This document shows, piece after piece, positions 1-12,683 of a DNA stretch of 64,000 bases. A program made the translations under genes and the position numbers. The DNA is from Bugula neritina (Eukaryota; Bryozoa; Gymnolaemata; Cheilostomatida; Bugulidae). The notes beneath the pieces were generated by a model. It ran no database searches. It had not been told where the DNA came from and saw only the letters and a program-made list of their open reading frames with translations. Numbering within the stretch: position 1 is the stretch's first letter; every line of letters begins with the position of its first letter. The stretch spans positions 836,001 to 900,000 of the forward strand of contig OZ037770.1 in the NCBI GenBank assembly GCA_964035545.1. The letters are read 5' to 3'.

Positions 1-879
1 AGTACAGCGCTGTACCACCTGCACTCCCCCCACCAAGGGTCGGCCAAATCGGTCGACACAGGCCAGCTCACGCCCCGCCATCACTACTGCCGACTTGCTA
101 AAGTCGATGTAGCACCTGTGTCGCTTCAGAAATGGCATGCCCAAGATGGCATCCTCCTTGAGTTGACTGACGATGAAGGTCTCACTGATCATCTGATCAC
201 GGACTCTACCAGTCAACTGGATTACCCCATAGAAAGGAATACACGACCCGTCCGCCAATGTGCCGTGTTCCCCCTCATATGGTTCTAGGCTAGCCCTGTC
301 CTTGGCACTGAGAGTGTCGAAGAGACGTCGACTCAGTAGATTTGTGGTACACCCAGTATCCAACAGGAATGTGGCAGCTTTACCAGCAATTTTGCCGGGG
401 AGGAAATAGCTGCTTCCTTATGGCTGGGCGCTCACTGAGCGGTTTGTCTCTTGAGGCGACACCTCATGTGCATGGAATTGGGGATGCACCTGTGCTTTTC
501 GGTTGCGAGGGGGTCGTCGACGTTGCATGGGCGGGCAGGGTACGTCTCGGTCTCGCTCACACACGGGCGGCCGAGTGAATTCTCGGACTGATGCTCGTGT
601 GGGCAACCGAGGATAATCCCTGTTGTGCTCCCATTCGTCGTTCACTCCCTCATCAAGCAAACCTTCAAAGCGGTTTTTGAGTGCCCAAGCCGGAGGTATT
701 GGTGGGCCTTGCGGCCGACTCACTCTCCTTGGGGCTTGCCACTCTGGCGAAGGCGGCCTCCTCACCCGATGGGGTGGGGGCCGTAGCCTTTGCCTTGGGG
801 GGTTAAACTGGGGCCCACGGTAGGCGGAAGTTACCGTGGGCCGTCGCTGTTTAACCGCCTCCCACTGCCGCGGGGGCAA
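1..879 (-). pseudogene. pol N-terminal region with retroviral-type aspartic protease, partial
   Basis: The frame entered at 879 encodes a basic, proline- and arginine-rich linker to 418, where a TAA occurs. In the same frame downstream there is an open protease domain with the catalytic DTG motif (FLLDTGCTTNLLSRR, about 370-325) and the flap/alpha region ending in AILGMPFL (about 155-130), continuing to the window edge. The order linker-protease fits processing of a Gag-Pol precursor in a cytoplasmic particle. The TAA just upstream of the protease suggests decay, unless it is a sequencing error. Confidence 0.7.
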
Positions 880-1700
880 CTTCGTAGGAAGTGCCCACCA
901 CTACCACAGCCCCAGCATACGGGGCCGCGCCTGTCGGCGACAGCTACCGACGACCTCTTGGGTCTCTCGGCTGTCGCCTGCTGGCGCAGTTGCCTGAACT
1001 CGGCGAGCAGTTCTCGAATCAAGCTCGTGGTTAAGCTAGATTCTTCTGCTGCTGCTGCTGCGACCTGTACAGCTGTCTTCGTTGGCGACGTTGACACGTC
1101 GTCTGCCCCGACTTGCTGTACTGTCGCGCCAGGTTGACTTGCACTGTCGGCTTGCAAATAGGCATTCCCAAGCCTTAGAGCTCTCTCCATGGTCTCAACT
1201 TCGGCCACCAGCAGATGCTGTTTAAGACCGAGGTTGTTAATAGACTGGAGGAATGCATCCAGTGCTAGGCTCTGTCGACCATCGGCAGGCAAGTCGCTGT
1301 AAGCAACTTGTGCCAGTCGTTCGACTACGGTAGCGTGCTCTCGCAGATTGGTCTTAGGATTTCTCCTAAGACTCTGCAGTTGCACGCGAGCATCTCAAGC
1401 GGTTAATCCAAACCTAGCTCGTATTGCTTCAAATATGTCACCGACATTCTGGGTTATCCCATAGGGTTTAGCCGGCCCTGTCAGACACAACCGCAGCTGG
1501 ATCAGAGTAACCCTGTTCGGCCATCCGCAGATGTCCGCCACATCACTGAACTCAGTGATGAATTGCTCCACATCTTCTTCTCCAGAGAAGGTGGGAGCCC
1601 GCAAGTGGTACCTGTCCATAAGCATCGCTGGGCCGCCTATGTGATCCTCCCCTATTGCTGCTGGCTCCTGTCGGGGCGCGTCGAAGACTTCGTCGGCCAT
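831..1700 (-). pseudogene. gag polyprotein of LTR element, interrupted by one stop codon
   Basis: Two blocks share one frame: 1700-1395 (101 residues from ATG) and the continuation to 831. They are separated only by a TGA at 1397-1395. The first block resembles retrotransposon gag N-termini (motif APTFSGEEDVEQFITEF). The second ends with a CCHC zinc knuckle, CWGCGSGGHFLRSC, which packages element RNA. The TGA most simply derives from CGA by CpG decay. The frame ends at 831 and overlaps the pol-frame linker by about 49 bases in another frame, as expected where Gag-Pol is made by ribosomal frameshifting. The break makes this copy unlikely to supply Gag. Confidence 0.75.
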
Positions 1701-1736
1701 CTTACTCCCTGACTAGGGGCATTTGTATTAAGTGAG

Positions 1737-1754
1737 ATCCCACCGCTGCCACCA
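1737..1754 (-). promoter_or_regulatory. Primer-binding site complementary to tRNA-Leu 3' end
   Basis: The plus strand reads ATCCCACCGCTGCCACCA, identical to the last 18 bases (CCA included) that I recall for animal tRNA-Leu of the AAG type. The complementary minus strand would therefore prime minus-strand cDNA synthesis from tRNA-Leu. The site lies one base inside the LTR, its normal position. Confidence 0.8.
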
Positions 1755-1755
1755 G

Positions 1756-2168
1756 TGTAGTGAATTTTGCCAGTTCACTATTATTATTTGTGGGTCTACT
1801 TAATCAAAGCCACTGCGACAGGTTGTTTACGATAAGATACTTTATTATTTACACAAATACAAGAAGGTTATTTACTGCTAGCATGAATAGAAAACGATTA
1901 CATAATTAGTGAGCTTTAATACACAACTGTTCTAAATGAAGTCCCAAGCTGCTCTGCCGGCTAGCTATTCAGCGCACTGCAACTACGAGTAGCTAGCTCC
2001 ACCTGCTACCAATTAGTGTGACTGTCTTGATTGGTGGTTACTAGTGGTGCCACTGCTGTCCATAGCTACACTCCGACAGTGTCGAACGCACAAGATAATA
2101 AACAATATGAAGTGAACCTTTTCGATTAATACAATAATACTTGCACCACTAAAATCTACCACACTACA
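1756..2168 (-). repeat. 5' long terminal repeat
   Basis: The 413-bp segment begins with TGTAGTG and ends with CACTACA, a perfect 7-bp inverted terminus of the TG...CA kind. One base separates it from the primer-binding site at 1754. On the element's strand an AATAAA polyadenylation signal is present (complement of 1841-1846). The 3' LTR and the matching target-site duplication lie outside the window, so the insertion cannot be closed. The bases just beyond 2168 (TTGGACTT...) belong to a local duplicated motif. Confidence 0.8.
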
Positions 2169-2258
2169 TTGGACTTGATGATTTAATAATAAACCTTATT
2201 GTATTTCAATATTACTGTCATTTGTTCTACATTGGACTTAATGATTTAATAATAAACT
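2164..2258. repeat. Local tandem duplication beside the LTR
   Basis: A segment of about 31 bp starting CTACATTGGACTT occurs at 2164-2194 and again at 2228-2258 with one difference. The first copy includes the last five bases of the LTR. Confidence 0.7.
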
Positions 2259-3386
2259 AGGTCAATTTTAATACCAACGCCTTGTGTAAATCATTAAATT
2301 TCTTTCATATAGTTTTAGTTTCAAACATACTAATTTTGGGTGCAACACAAATTTAAATAGTGTAGGTCATTATGTGAAGATTTTGAGAGAGATAGTTTGC
2401 CTTTTGTCAAGACATGTAGCAATAATTTGCAGCCACTTGAGCACAAAGTAGTTGCTGTGCCTTTAAAAAATTAGAGTAGCCTTTATTTTGTAAGTCACGA
2501 CTTGACTTATAAAACAAGCAAACTTAGGAAACTAGCAAACATTTGTGAAAATTCAGCATTTGAAATGAACACTATCTTTAAAATCCATTCAGCATTATTT
2601 AAATTCAATTGTTAGATGTATTTAACAAGTTCAAATTAAAGGAGCACTTTTACATTGCAAAACTACATTTCATTATCTACAAGTATCAATTGGTGTCATA
2701 TTTTGCAAAAAGGCTTCCATGCATATACAATTTTTTTATTTAACGGCAGTTAAAGCTACTTTTATCAAAGTTATATTCACCGAAAATACAAACATTAAAG
2801 TTCCTCTATCGTTTTGAAGAAAGTGGGTTATGCAGCCAACATGTTGAAATGAAATGTCCTACGTAACTTTTAGACATCTATATGCAGTTTTTATGTTCTT
2901 GAGAAATATTATATTTAATAAATTTATATACAGAAATTCAGCAAAAAGTACAAACAGCATTATTTACACTGTAAAGCCATAATAAGATAATCAATAAGAA
3001 AAGAACAACATACAATTGCATACACAATAAAATACAGTAATTGTAACCAAAGCCTCAAGAAGTAAAAGAAAAAAAAAGAAAATGACACATAGGCTGTGGG
3101 ATGTCTATTCTATGAACAAGCAATATATATCCTTACAAACCTAATATATGCAAATGATATATAATAAGTATAAAAGTTAAAAGGAAAGAAGTGATAACTA
3201 TAATAATCAGAAACTATTCAAAAATGACTTTGGTTAAAATACTGGATTAAGTACAGCATTTTCCAACACAAACTGAACAAAATTACTAACAATGCATAAA
3301 ATGTTGATGCTATAAAAAATAAGGCATGAGAAATGTAGCTGAAAGGCATTTAAACATACAGACTGTTTAACTGAAAATATAGAATA

Positions 3387-3831
3387 CTAAATACTAGAAG
3401 TACAGGGTGTCCACATATCTGCATTATACAGAGAAAGAGTTGAATATAAACCAAGAATCATGTGTGTAATGTCGGTATACAGTCTAGTGAGTTCAGGAGT
3501 TATGCTATCTCTGTCAACTGAAATACTTTCTACAAAATCTAAGGCTAATTCAGAATGTTCTATAGCCTGTGAAACATGACCCGGATGTAAAAGCAAGTAG
3601 GAGATGTACAAATGAACCTGAGCTAGAGATTTCATCTTCCAGTTGGAGGAAGGAAGTGACTCATAGTAACAGAGAGCTGAAAATAAATTCAGTACACTCC
3701 CTGTACTGATGTAAGTGGAGACAACACTGTCCTAAGATTTGAAAAATAATAGCCTAAGTATCCTTACAGGAGTCAGTAGGTGAATGTTTGAGAGAGAGTA
3801 GTAGGAGACCCTTAGTGTGTGTGTGTGTAGT
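3387..3831 (-). pseudogene. Decayed C-terminal coding remnant of NTase-TPR gene 1
   Basis: Below the gene 1 stop the minus strand continues to encode helical-repeat-like protein, but in broken frames. From an acceptor-like CTCAG at 3832 the sequence parallels the intact paralogous exon at 34004-34173. An expanded (CA)n run at about 3810-3828 is 4 bp longer and shifts the frame, and a TAG replaces an arginine codon about 60 bases later. A further frame change near 3690 leads into an open 82-residue frame (3635-3387) containing a TPR-like helix pair (SLAQVHLYISYLLLHPG...). I infer a former C-terminal extension lost from this copy. An unrecognised additional exon is the alternative. Confidence 0.5.
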
Positions 3832-3878
3832 CTGAGGATGAGATTAGATAAATACTAGCATTGTCTGCATGTACTGCA

Positions 3879-6800
3879 TCACTGTCTTGTACAGTTACCC
3901 ATCTCTAGCCTTTTTCTATAGTACTCTAGTGCCTTGCTATATTCACCCATGTAATAACAGATCTTACCAATACGGGTATAACTACTAGCAATGTGTGCAT
4001 GCACTGCATCACTGCCATAGACAGCTTGTCTCATCTCTAGACCCTTCCTATAGTACTTGAGAGCTTTGCTTAGTTCACCCATTTTAAAATAAACATCACC
4101 AATTTTGGTATAACTAATAGCAATGTGTTCATGAACTGCATCACTGCCATAGACAACTAGCTGCATCTCTAGACTCTTCCTATAGTACTCTAGTGCCTTG
4201 CTATATTCACCCATGCTACTATACACATTACCAAAACTATTATAACTACGAGCAATATGTGCATGCACTGCATCACTGCCATAGACAACTAGCTGCATCT
4301 CTAGACCCTTCCTATAGTACTCCAATGATTTGCTAAGCTCACCCATTTTAAAATGCACATGACCAATATTGGTATAACTACCAGCAATAGCTGCATGCAC
4401 TGCATCACTGCCATAGACAGCCAGCTCCATCTCTAGGCTCTTCCTATAGTACTCCAATGATTTGCTAAGTTCACCCATTTTAAGATGCACATGACCAATA
4501 TTGGTATAACTACCAGCAATAGCTGCATGCACTGCATCACTGCCATAGACAGCTAGCCTCATCTCTAGGCCCTTCCTATAGTACTTTAGTGCCTCCTTAT
4601 ATTCACCCATGTCACTATACACACTACCAATATTGGTATAACTACCAGCAATAGCTGCATGCACTGCATCACTGCCATGGACAGCTAGCTCCATCTCTAG
4701 GCCCTTCCTATAGTACTTTAGTGCCTCCTTATATTTACCCATGTCACTATACACAATACCAATACTGGTATAACTACTAGCAATGTCTGCATGTACTGCA
4801 TCACTGCCATAGATAGCTAACTCCATCTCTAGACCCTTCATAAAGTACTCTAGTGCCTTGCTATATTCACCGATGTGACTATACACACCACCAATATTGG
4901 TATAACTACTAGCAATGTGTGCATGCACTGCATCACTGCCATAGACAGCTAGCTGCATCTCCAGACCCTTACTGTAGTACTCTAGTGCCTTGCTATGTTC
5001 ACCCATGCCATTATACACAATACCAATATTGGTATAACTACTAGCAATGTCTGCATCACTACAACAAACAGCTAGTTGCACCTCTAGACCCTTCCTATGG
5101 TACTTCAAAGCTTTGCTAGGTTCACCCATTTTAATATACACATTACCGATATTGGCATAATTACCAGCAATGTTTGTCTGCATTGCATCACTGCCATAGA
5201 CAGCTTGTCTCATCTCTAGACTCTTCCTATAGTACTCTAGTGCTTTGCTATATTCACCCATGAGAATAAACACATGACCAAAATTACTATAACTACTAGC
5301 AATGTCTTCATGCACTGCATCACTGCCATAGACAGCTAACTGCATCTCTAGACCCTTTCTATAGTACTCTAACGCGTTGCTATATTTACATGTATCCAGA
5401 TACAATTGACCAATATCGACATAACAACTTGCAATATCTGCATGCACCGCATCACTGCCATAGACAGCTAGCTGCATCTCTAGACCCTTCCTATAGTACT
5501 CTAGTGCCTTGCTATGTTCACCCATGTAATAACACATCTTGCCAATATCCTGATATTTACTAGCATTGTTTCCATATCCTGCATCACTGCCAGAAACAGC
5601 TAGCTGCATCTCTAGACCCTTCCTATAGTTCTCTAGTGCCTTGCTACATTCACCCATGTTACTATACACATTACCAATAATGGTAAAAGTATTAGCAATA
5701 TCCGCATGCACTGCATCACTGCCATAGACAGCTTGTCTCATCTCTAGACTCTTCTTATAGTACTCTAGTGCCTTGCTATATTCACCCATGTCACTATACA
5801 CACTACCAATACACTTAAAACTCCTAGCAATATCTGCATGCACTGCATCACTGCCATAGACAGCTAGCTGCATCTTTAGACCCTTCTTATAGTACTCCAG
5901 TGCCTTGCTATATTCACCCATGTCACTATACACACTACCAATACACGTAAAACTACTAGCAATATCTGCATGCACTGCATCACTGCCATAAAGAGCTAGC
6001 TGCATCTCTAGACCTTTTATATAGTACTCTAGTGCCTTGCTATATTCACTCATGCTACTATGCACAGTACCAATAATGGTAATAGTATTAGCAATATCCG
6101 CATGCACTGCATCACTGCCATAGACAGCTTGTCTCATCTCTAGACTCTTCTTATAGTACTCTAGTGCCTTGCTATATTCACCCATGTCACTATACACACT
6201 ACCAATACAGGTATAACTATTAGCAATGCTTGCATGAACTGCATCACTGCCATGGAGAACTTGCTGCATCTCTAGACCTTTTATGTAGTACTCCAGTGCC
6301 TTGCTATATTCACCCATGTTCTTATACACACTACCAATGATGGTAAAAGTATTAGCAATATCCGCATGCACTGCATCACTGCCATAGACAGCTTGTCTCA
6401 TCTCTAGACTCTTCTTATAGTACTCTAGTGCCTTGCTATATTCACCCATGTCCCTATACACACTACCAATACAGGTATAACTATTAGCAATGCTTGCATG
6501 AACTGCATCACTGCCATGGAGAACTTGCTGCATCTCTAGACCTTTTATGTAGTACTCCAGTGCCTTGCTATATTCACCCATGTTCTTATACACACTACCA
6601 ATGATGGTGTAACTAACAGCAATGTGTTCATGCACTGCATCACTGCCATAGACAGCTAGCTGCATCTTTAGACCCTTCCTATAGTACTCTAGTGCTTTGC
6701 TATATTCCCCCAGGTTACTATACACATTACCAATTTTGGTATAACTGCTAGCAATGTGTCCATGCACTGCATCACTGCCATAGGCAGCTAGCTGCATCTC

Positions 6801-9800
6801 TAGACCTTTCCTGTAGTATTCTAGTGCAATACTATGTTTACCAATGCAATTATACACATTACCAATATTGTTATAACTACTAGCAATATCTGCATGCACT
6901 GCATCACTGCCATAGACAGCTTGTCTCATCTCTAGACCCTTCCTATGGTACTCTAGTGCCTTGCTATATTCACCCTTGTTACCATGCACATTACCAATAT
7001 CAGTATAACTACTAGCAATGTCTGCATGTACTGCATCAATAGCCTTGAAGACGTTACATGCCTTATTGAGATACAGTAAAGCCTGCTCATATAGACACAT
7101 ATCTCTATAGACTCTACCAACTCTCATGTAGCAATAACCTATACCAGGACTAACACTGTTCACCTCTCTACTAGCTCTCTCAATATTCAACATCATAGCC
7201 TCTGCACTCAGTTCTACCGACAACTTTCCCATCTCACCATGGAGTTGCGAAAACAATGGAATACTTTCAATGCTGCTCATAACTTGTATGGTTATTTCAA
7301 AAGATTTTATGTAATGTTCTAGTGCACCCTCTGTTTGTCCCAGCTCACTATAAACTTCACCAAATGCAGAGTTTATATGCGCCATGTCTATGTGGGTGGT
7401 CTCTACTTTAGACTCTATCATACTGAAAGCTGAATCAAGATATGACAGAGCTAAGTTATATTCTCTCTTACAGCAATGAAGAAGACCAATTTCTATCAAC
7501 AGCCTAGCTTTTTCATGTTTATCAACCTCTAACCTGTCAAATAGCCTTTCTACTATTTGATAGTTGCTAAATGATAATTCACAATCACCCCTCTTAGCCT
7601 GTAGAGCTGCAACTTTCTGATAACACTGAGCAACATCAACACTATCTGAACTGTACAAACCTTTTGTCATAGCTAAAGCTCTGTTAAAGAAATCTAAAGA
7701 GATGTCATAATTTTCAGCTTTTTCATGAAGTTGACCTAAACCACTCAGTAGAAGGGCAATGTCTGGGTGGTTAGTCTGGTCAGTGTGAACTTCTGTCAAC
7801 TTATCTAAATGATGAGTCAAGTATTCAACACCTCTATCATGTTCACCTCTTTCTGACTGCACTAAAGCAAGAGAAACTATCAAACCCACGTAATGGCTGC
7901 CAAATTGTTGCCCTGACCTTTGGGAATACAAAATATCAAAAAGTTTTTGTGACTCGTTTGCCAACTCTTCAGCTTGCACATAATGTTTCACATTTTCATA
8001 AGCTTTGCTAGTTACCCTTAATGCTTGTGCAATAATTTCAAAAATTTCTCTGTCTTCAGCGGAATGCTGAGTGTTGTTAGCTTGATCTCTCAGAAATCTG
8101 CTTAAAGTCTGATTCCCTTTTAAGTTGCACTTTGATTTAATGACAGAAAAAACGTCACCAATCAAAGAGAAGACCTCATGGTAATTGTGAAGCTGATTGG
8201 CTGAGTCAGCTGCTAACACTTTCCATTTCAACCTATCACATGCAGAGTCTACACAATTTTCTGCTAACCAAGTGAAATATTTCAGACAGCTATCATACTT
8301 TCTAGTGGAGTACAATAAGTATGCGGCCATTTCAATGTATTTTGACACAACAGTTGACGCATTATTGTTTTCAGTCTGAAGTGTTTTGATCAAATCTTGG
8401 GCACTTTTATCAAATACATCTGCACCCCAATTAGCTTTGAAAGTTTTAATAGATTGCTCAAAATCTCCACAAAAAAACTCGACCTCCATTTTTAAAGTAA
8501 AACCTGGGTTAGTTAACGCAACTTGGTTCATCAGTTTTTCTAACAGAGCAAAGCCTGTCCATTCACTTTCACAATCAACCTTATCTATGTTCTTTTGAAC
8601 TGATATCTTTACTGGAACAAAGAGAAAAGCTAACAAAACAAAAAAGTCTCTAGATAAATGATAAACTCCTTTGATGAGAGATTTATTGGGAGGATATAAA
8701 GAGAGATGATCTTCTTGAGTTCCTAAATGTAGGTATGCAGTTGTTCTGATGTATATGGACAGAGCTGTTATCAGGTTTAACTTAAACAGTTGTTTGTCAG
8801 TCACAATGTTCTGCTCTTTCAAGTGGCATGTTACAGACCAAGGAGTCAATTTATCTAAAGCTATCAACAGTCTTAGGTGGTCAACTAGCAGTGTTGGATA
8901 CCGGAAAATATCGCTTTTAACTTTGAGTTTTGAATTGTCAGGAGGTCCAAAGGATTTAAAAGTTGGCAGAAAATTGTACGCAGCAGCATCTGTTTTCAAT
9001 AACCTTAGGCGTTTTGTTATTACAATTGAGTTGCTTGCATTTTCTGCTAAAACAGCTTGAAGGTTTTCAAGAGTCTTGTCAAACAGTATCTCACCATTTT
9101 TATATGCACAGACCATGCAAATAGAAGATAACAGATCAGCTATATCTGCTATATCACCAGCTGGTGAAGCCAGTGTCTCAGAGTATAGTTCAGTCAACTG
9201 TTCTACAGTCTGTATCAAACCCCTGCTACCATCTCCTTTCCCTGTGGGAATATTACCAGCATTTTTGGATATTCCATCAATACGAAACCCAACAGTAGCA
9301 CTTTCTGTGTATGATTTGTCTATTTCAGGAATATTAAAACTCTTCAATGGTGACTCTCCCATATTACCAATTCTAAAGTAGCTGTCAACTGCTAGTTTAG
9401 TAAAGTAGTCAATATGAGAGTCTGACTCAACGACAAAAGCATACTCTAAGTCAGAATATGGAGTGGCTGTACCACGGGCAACAGAACCAAGACCAATCAC
9501 AGCAAATGAACAAGGAATATTTAGACCTGATGTACTCAAAGTATCAACACTGGACTGTATAAACTTACTACACGTTGATATAAAGTTATCACTGCACTTT
9601 TGACTTAGTCTAAATACAGAGTCACTAAACTCAGTGAATACATCTTCTGCTACAGACAAGTTATCAAGTTTCAAGTTACTTGTGTCAAGAGAGCTGAAGT
9701 CAGTTGTTGTCTCATTTCTGTAGTCCTCCAGCAACTTGAGATGTTTCTTTGTCAATTCCTGATGTTCCTCATAGCTGAGTGGATGTCTTCCTTCATACCA

Positions 9801-10262
9801 ACAGTCTTCTATCTGGTAGATTCTCCTCTGTCTCTCCTCACTGAACTCTAGAGCCAGACATCTGTTAGCTAGTCCATGAGCCTAAAGAGAAATTTGATGG
9901 AGCTTCAGTTAAATGTACACAGTTCTATCTCCAGCAGTTGGCATCTTTCAACAAAACACTTTTTATGATAATCTTATCTACCATAATGTAATATAATCAG
10001 CCAGACTAATATTTAACTATTGGTGGCTGATAAGAATAATAGAATTATAGCAATTATAGACATGTTATGTATTTAGTTTTGAACCTTCTATGAAACTGTC
10101 ATGCTATATCATATCATGTTTCTTACAGCTACACCACTCTTTGATTAAAATAGTAGTAATTGCTACCTGCAGATCGTGCACCCAGTTTCTACTAGACTCC
10201 GCTTTCTTTTGGTATTTTATGGTCAGTTCTTCAAACTTTGATATGCTAGTGTTGTCCGCCAT
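3879..10262 (-). CDS. NTase-TPR protein 1: nucleotidyltransferase-like domain plus 24 kinesin-light-chain-type TPRs
   Basis: Exon 1 is 10262-10167 (ATG, 32 codons, GTAGC donor, phase 0). Exon 2 starts at 9881 after a TTTAG acceptor and runs open to a stop at 3879, giving about 2032 residues. Near residues 164-178 is GSVARGTATPYSDLE, matching the GS-x10-DhE metal-binding pattern of Pol-beta-superfamily nucleotidyltransferases; RIDG about 90 residues on could supply the third carboxylate. A long helical region with diverged TPRs follows. Then come 24 near-identical 44-residue TPRs (core SKALEYYRKGLEM, linker YGSDAVHADIASSY) from about 7040 to 3899. Such arrays bind proteins in the kinesin-light-chain and nephrocystin families; substrate and function are unknown. 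No signal peptide or membrane segment is seen, so it is probably cytosolic. A donor-like ATGG|GTAACT at 3899, conserved in gene 2, may splice out the last codons. Gene 2 is a close paralogue. Confidence 0.85.
9100..9870 (+). other. No plus-strand gene opposite NTase-TPR gene 1
   Basis: Several short plus-strand open frames lie opposite the NTase domain here and in gene 2. They are mirror frames of conserved coding sequence, lack features of their own, and should not be annotated as genes. Confidence 0.8.
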
Positions 10263-11480
10263 GTTGTGATATATGAATCACATTTGGCACTATTCAATAA
10301 AACGTGTATTAACATAGCGAGTTTATATCTAGTGGTGGAATGTAATGCTAAATATTACTATCTGCCTCTGATGAAAGAAAGAGAGTAATGGTAGACATGA
10401 TGCGACATTCAGACTCAATAATCAAATATCAGTTTGTAAGATTAAGTATATATAAATACTAAACCTATAGTAAAATAATATTAAGATATATTCACTGTTG
10501 TCACATCTACTATTATTATCTTCAACTTTCTAATATAGAAGTATACCTTGCAAAACTCCAGCACTGCTTTGAAACAGAATGTTGCTAGTGATTAAGGGGA
10601 GGGATCGTTGGGGGTGTGTACTTTCGTCCCTGTATTTGTCAGTCTATAGTCAAATCTAAAAGATATATTAAATTAGAAAAACAATAATTATCTATTCATG
10701 CATATTTATATTATATACATAGTTATAGACTGACTATAAACATGAGCTTGGGAAAAAAAGCTTTAATTGAATGTAGAGTAAATAGGAAACTTATTTGCAA
10801 AGTTTATGGACAAGATATTTTGGTAAAATTTATGATTTTTTAGAAGATATAATTACTAGAAAACTATTTTACACACTCCTACTTTTTACATACCATAGAT
10901 TTCTTTTTTCTTGCACAGTTGTATACCAATTTCGTTATAAAACAGATGTGAGCAGATGTGGAAAATGTTGGTTAACTTCTGTATATATTATTCTTTTAGT
11001 CTCAAACTACAAAAGTAAAAAGATGTCGAAATTAGGCTCACAATAAATGTGGTATGTGTGGTTACTTGAGAAACTAAAGCTACAGTCTGCAAGTATAATA
11101 TATTGCCTTAATTATTAATTGAGTATGGTCAAAATAAAAGTTGTCAATAACAATGAATCTACTCACCCTATAACCTTGTCTATCACTAGTTACATGCTCT
11201 CTATATAAATGTTCTTTTACTCTGTCTATTATTGTTTACTCATTCGTTAGTATGCAAGGAGGGGGTAACTTCTGTCAATTTATCTTAATATCTCAGACAA
11301 GATCCTGGCAAATAAAATAATAAACAGGGATATTTATTTGCCTATATAAATCCTTTAAAATAAGTCTTTTTAAATTACAGTGTTTGCTTAATATGTCTAT
11401 CTATATTGTTTTCCAGTTTTTGAGAAGCTTTTTGGTCTTCTATAAACACATATACACAGATATGCCCACATATACATATA
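10263..11480. other. 5' flank of NTase-TPR gene 1, conserved between duplicates
   Basis: Non-coding. It aligns over its length with 39050-40300 upstream of gene 2, and part (10800-11480) aligns again with 14520-15150. The promoter of gene 1 should lie here, but I see no convincing TATA box or other named element. Confidence 0.6.
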
Positions 11481-11913
11481 AATTTAATAATCCTAATTAG
11501 TTCTATTCCCAAAAATCATAACATAATATTTTCAGAATGCAGTTGACAATGTGTAAACATATTTCTTATGCATGTTACCACAACATGAGCTGTATAGTTG
11601 CCTAGCAACAGCTATTAGTGTTGTGGTTCTTTGTTTATATAATAGAATGCTAACAATAGTCTATGGATATAAAACATGTGCTTAGTGATGTCATCATCTC
11701 CATGACAACACATAAACATCTATACGGTAAAACAACTGGCCTTGGATATGCAATAATGTACTTGTAAAATTTTATGTAGGAGTACCTATCCTTTGTTATA
11801 TGCAAAGCATATCAATTATACAAGTATATACACAACTATATACAAGTACATACACAACTACACAAGTATTATATACAGCTAAAGTTGGATACATAGCAGT
11901 GCACTTATAAATG

Positions 11914-12115
<202 letters not shown>

Positions 12116-12613
12116 AGGTTATATAGTTTGCAATGCCACACACCCAATTGACAAGATATTATACTATATTATAGCTGTACGGTTTGTGACACCACAGATA
12201 GCAGAGGAAGGCAAAATCAAATGCACATCACTCATTTCTATGGTGCCAATATCTTTACTGTTAAGAACTAAAAATTTTTTTTTTCTATTTCTGAGCAAAA
12301 ACTCACCTACAAAGGAACTTTCAGAAAAAAACTTTAGTAGCATATATGGGTGCTACAAAGTGGACTTTTTTATATATGAGCTGTAACTAAGGTGACTATA
12401 AGGTTTGTGGCTGGAGTGTAGGAGGGAAATAGCAATTCATTTTAGTCAAATACATGTATATTCCCTCAATAATAATATAATGTAAATAGGTAATATATTA
12501 ACTATATATATTATATTATATTATTTTTGAGGGAATATATCATCAACATATCCATTATTAGCAACAGCAGAGTGTTTTGTATGATGCATAAAACGGCAAA
12601 TCTATAAAACCTC

Positions 12614-12683
12614 AACTACAAGGTTGAGCTGCCCTCGTATATATATATATATATACATAAGAGGGCAGCTCAACCTTGTAGTT
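12614..12683. repeat. Perfect 23-bp inverted repeat around a 24-bp AT spacer
   Basis: AACTACAAGGTTGAGCTGCCCTC at 12614-12636 is the exact complement of 12661-12683, separated by a TA-rich spacer. The 40.31-kb paralogous locus carries only the right half (GAGGGTAGCTCAACTTTGTAGTTT, slightly diverged), so the second arm is specific to copy A. Confidence 0.9.

Larger units (their letters stand above)
1..2168 (-). mobile_element. Ty3/gypsy-like LTR retrotransposon, 5' portion, truncated by window edge
   Basis: Reading on the minus strand, the order is LTR (2168-1756), primer-binding site (1754-1737), gag (1700 to about 831), a pol-frame linker (879-418) and an aspartic protease domain running off the window at base 1. 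Reverse transcriptase and integrase would lie beyond the edge, so the Ty3/gypsy assignment rests on gag-zinc knuckle-protease order and the tRNA-Leu primer site. BEL and errantivirus-like relatives are not excluded. The element is damaged: an in-frame TGA interrupts gag at 1395-1397 and a TAA lies in the pol frame at 418-420 just before the protease. The region is clearly richer in GC than the AT-rich surroundings, as expected of an insertion. Confidence 0.85.

Noticed and set aside
8197-9381. Plus-strand open frames opposite the NTase-TPR genes (also 35050-38276)
   Set aside because: They are antisense shadows of conserved coding sequence, recur at the paralogue only because the sense protein is conserved, and have no start, splice or domain evidence.
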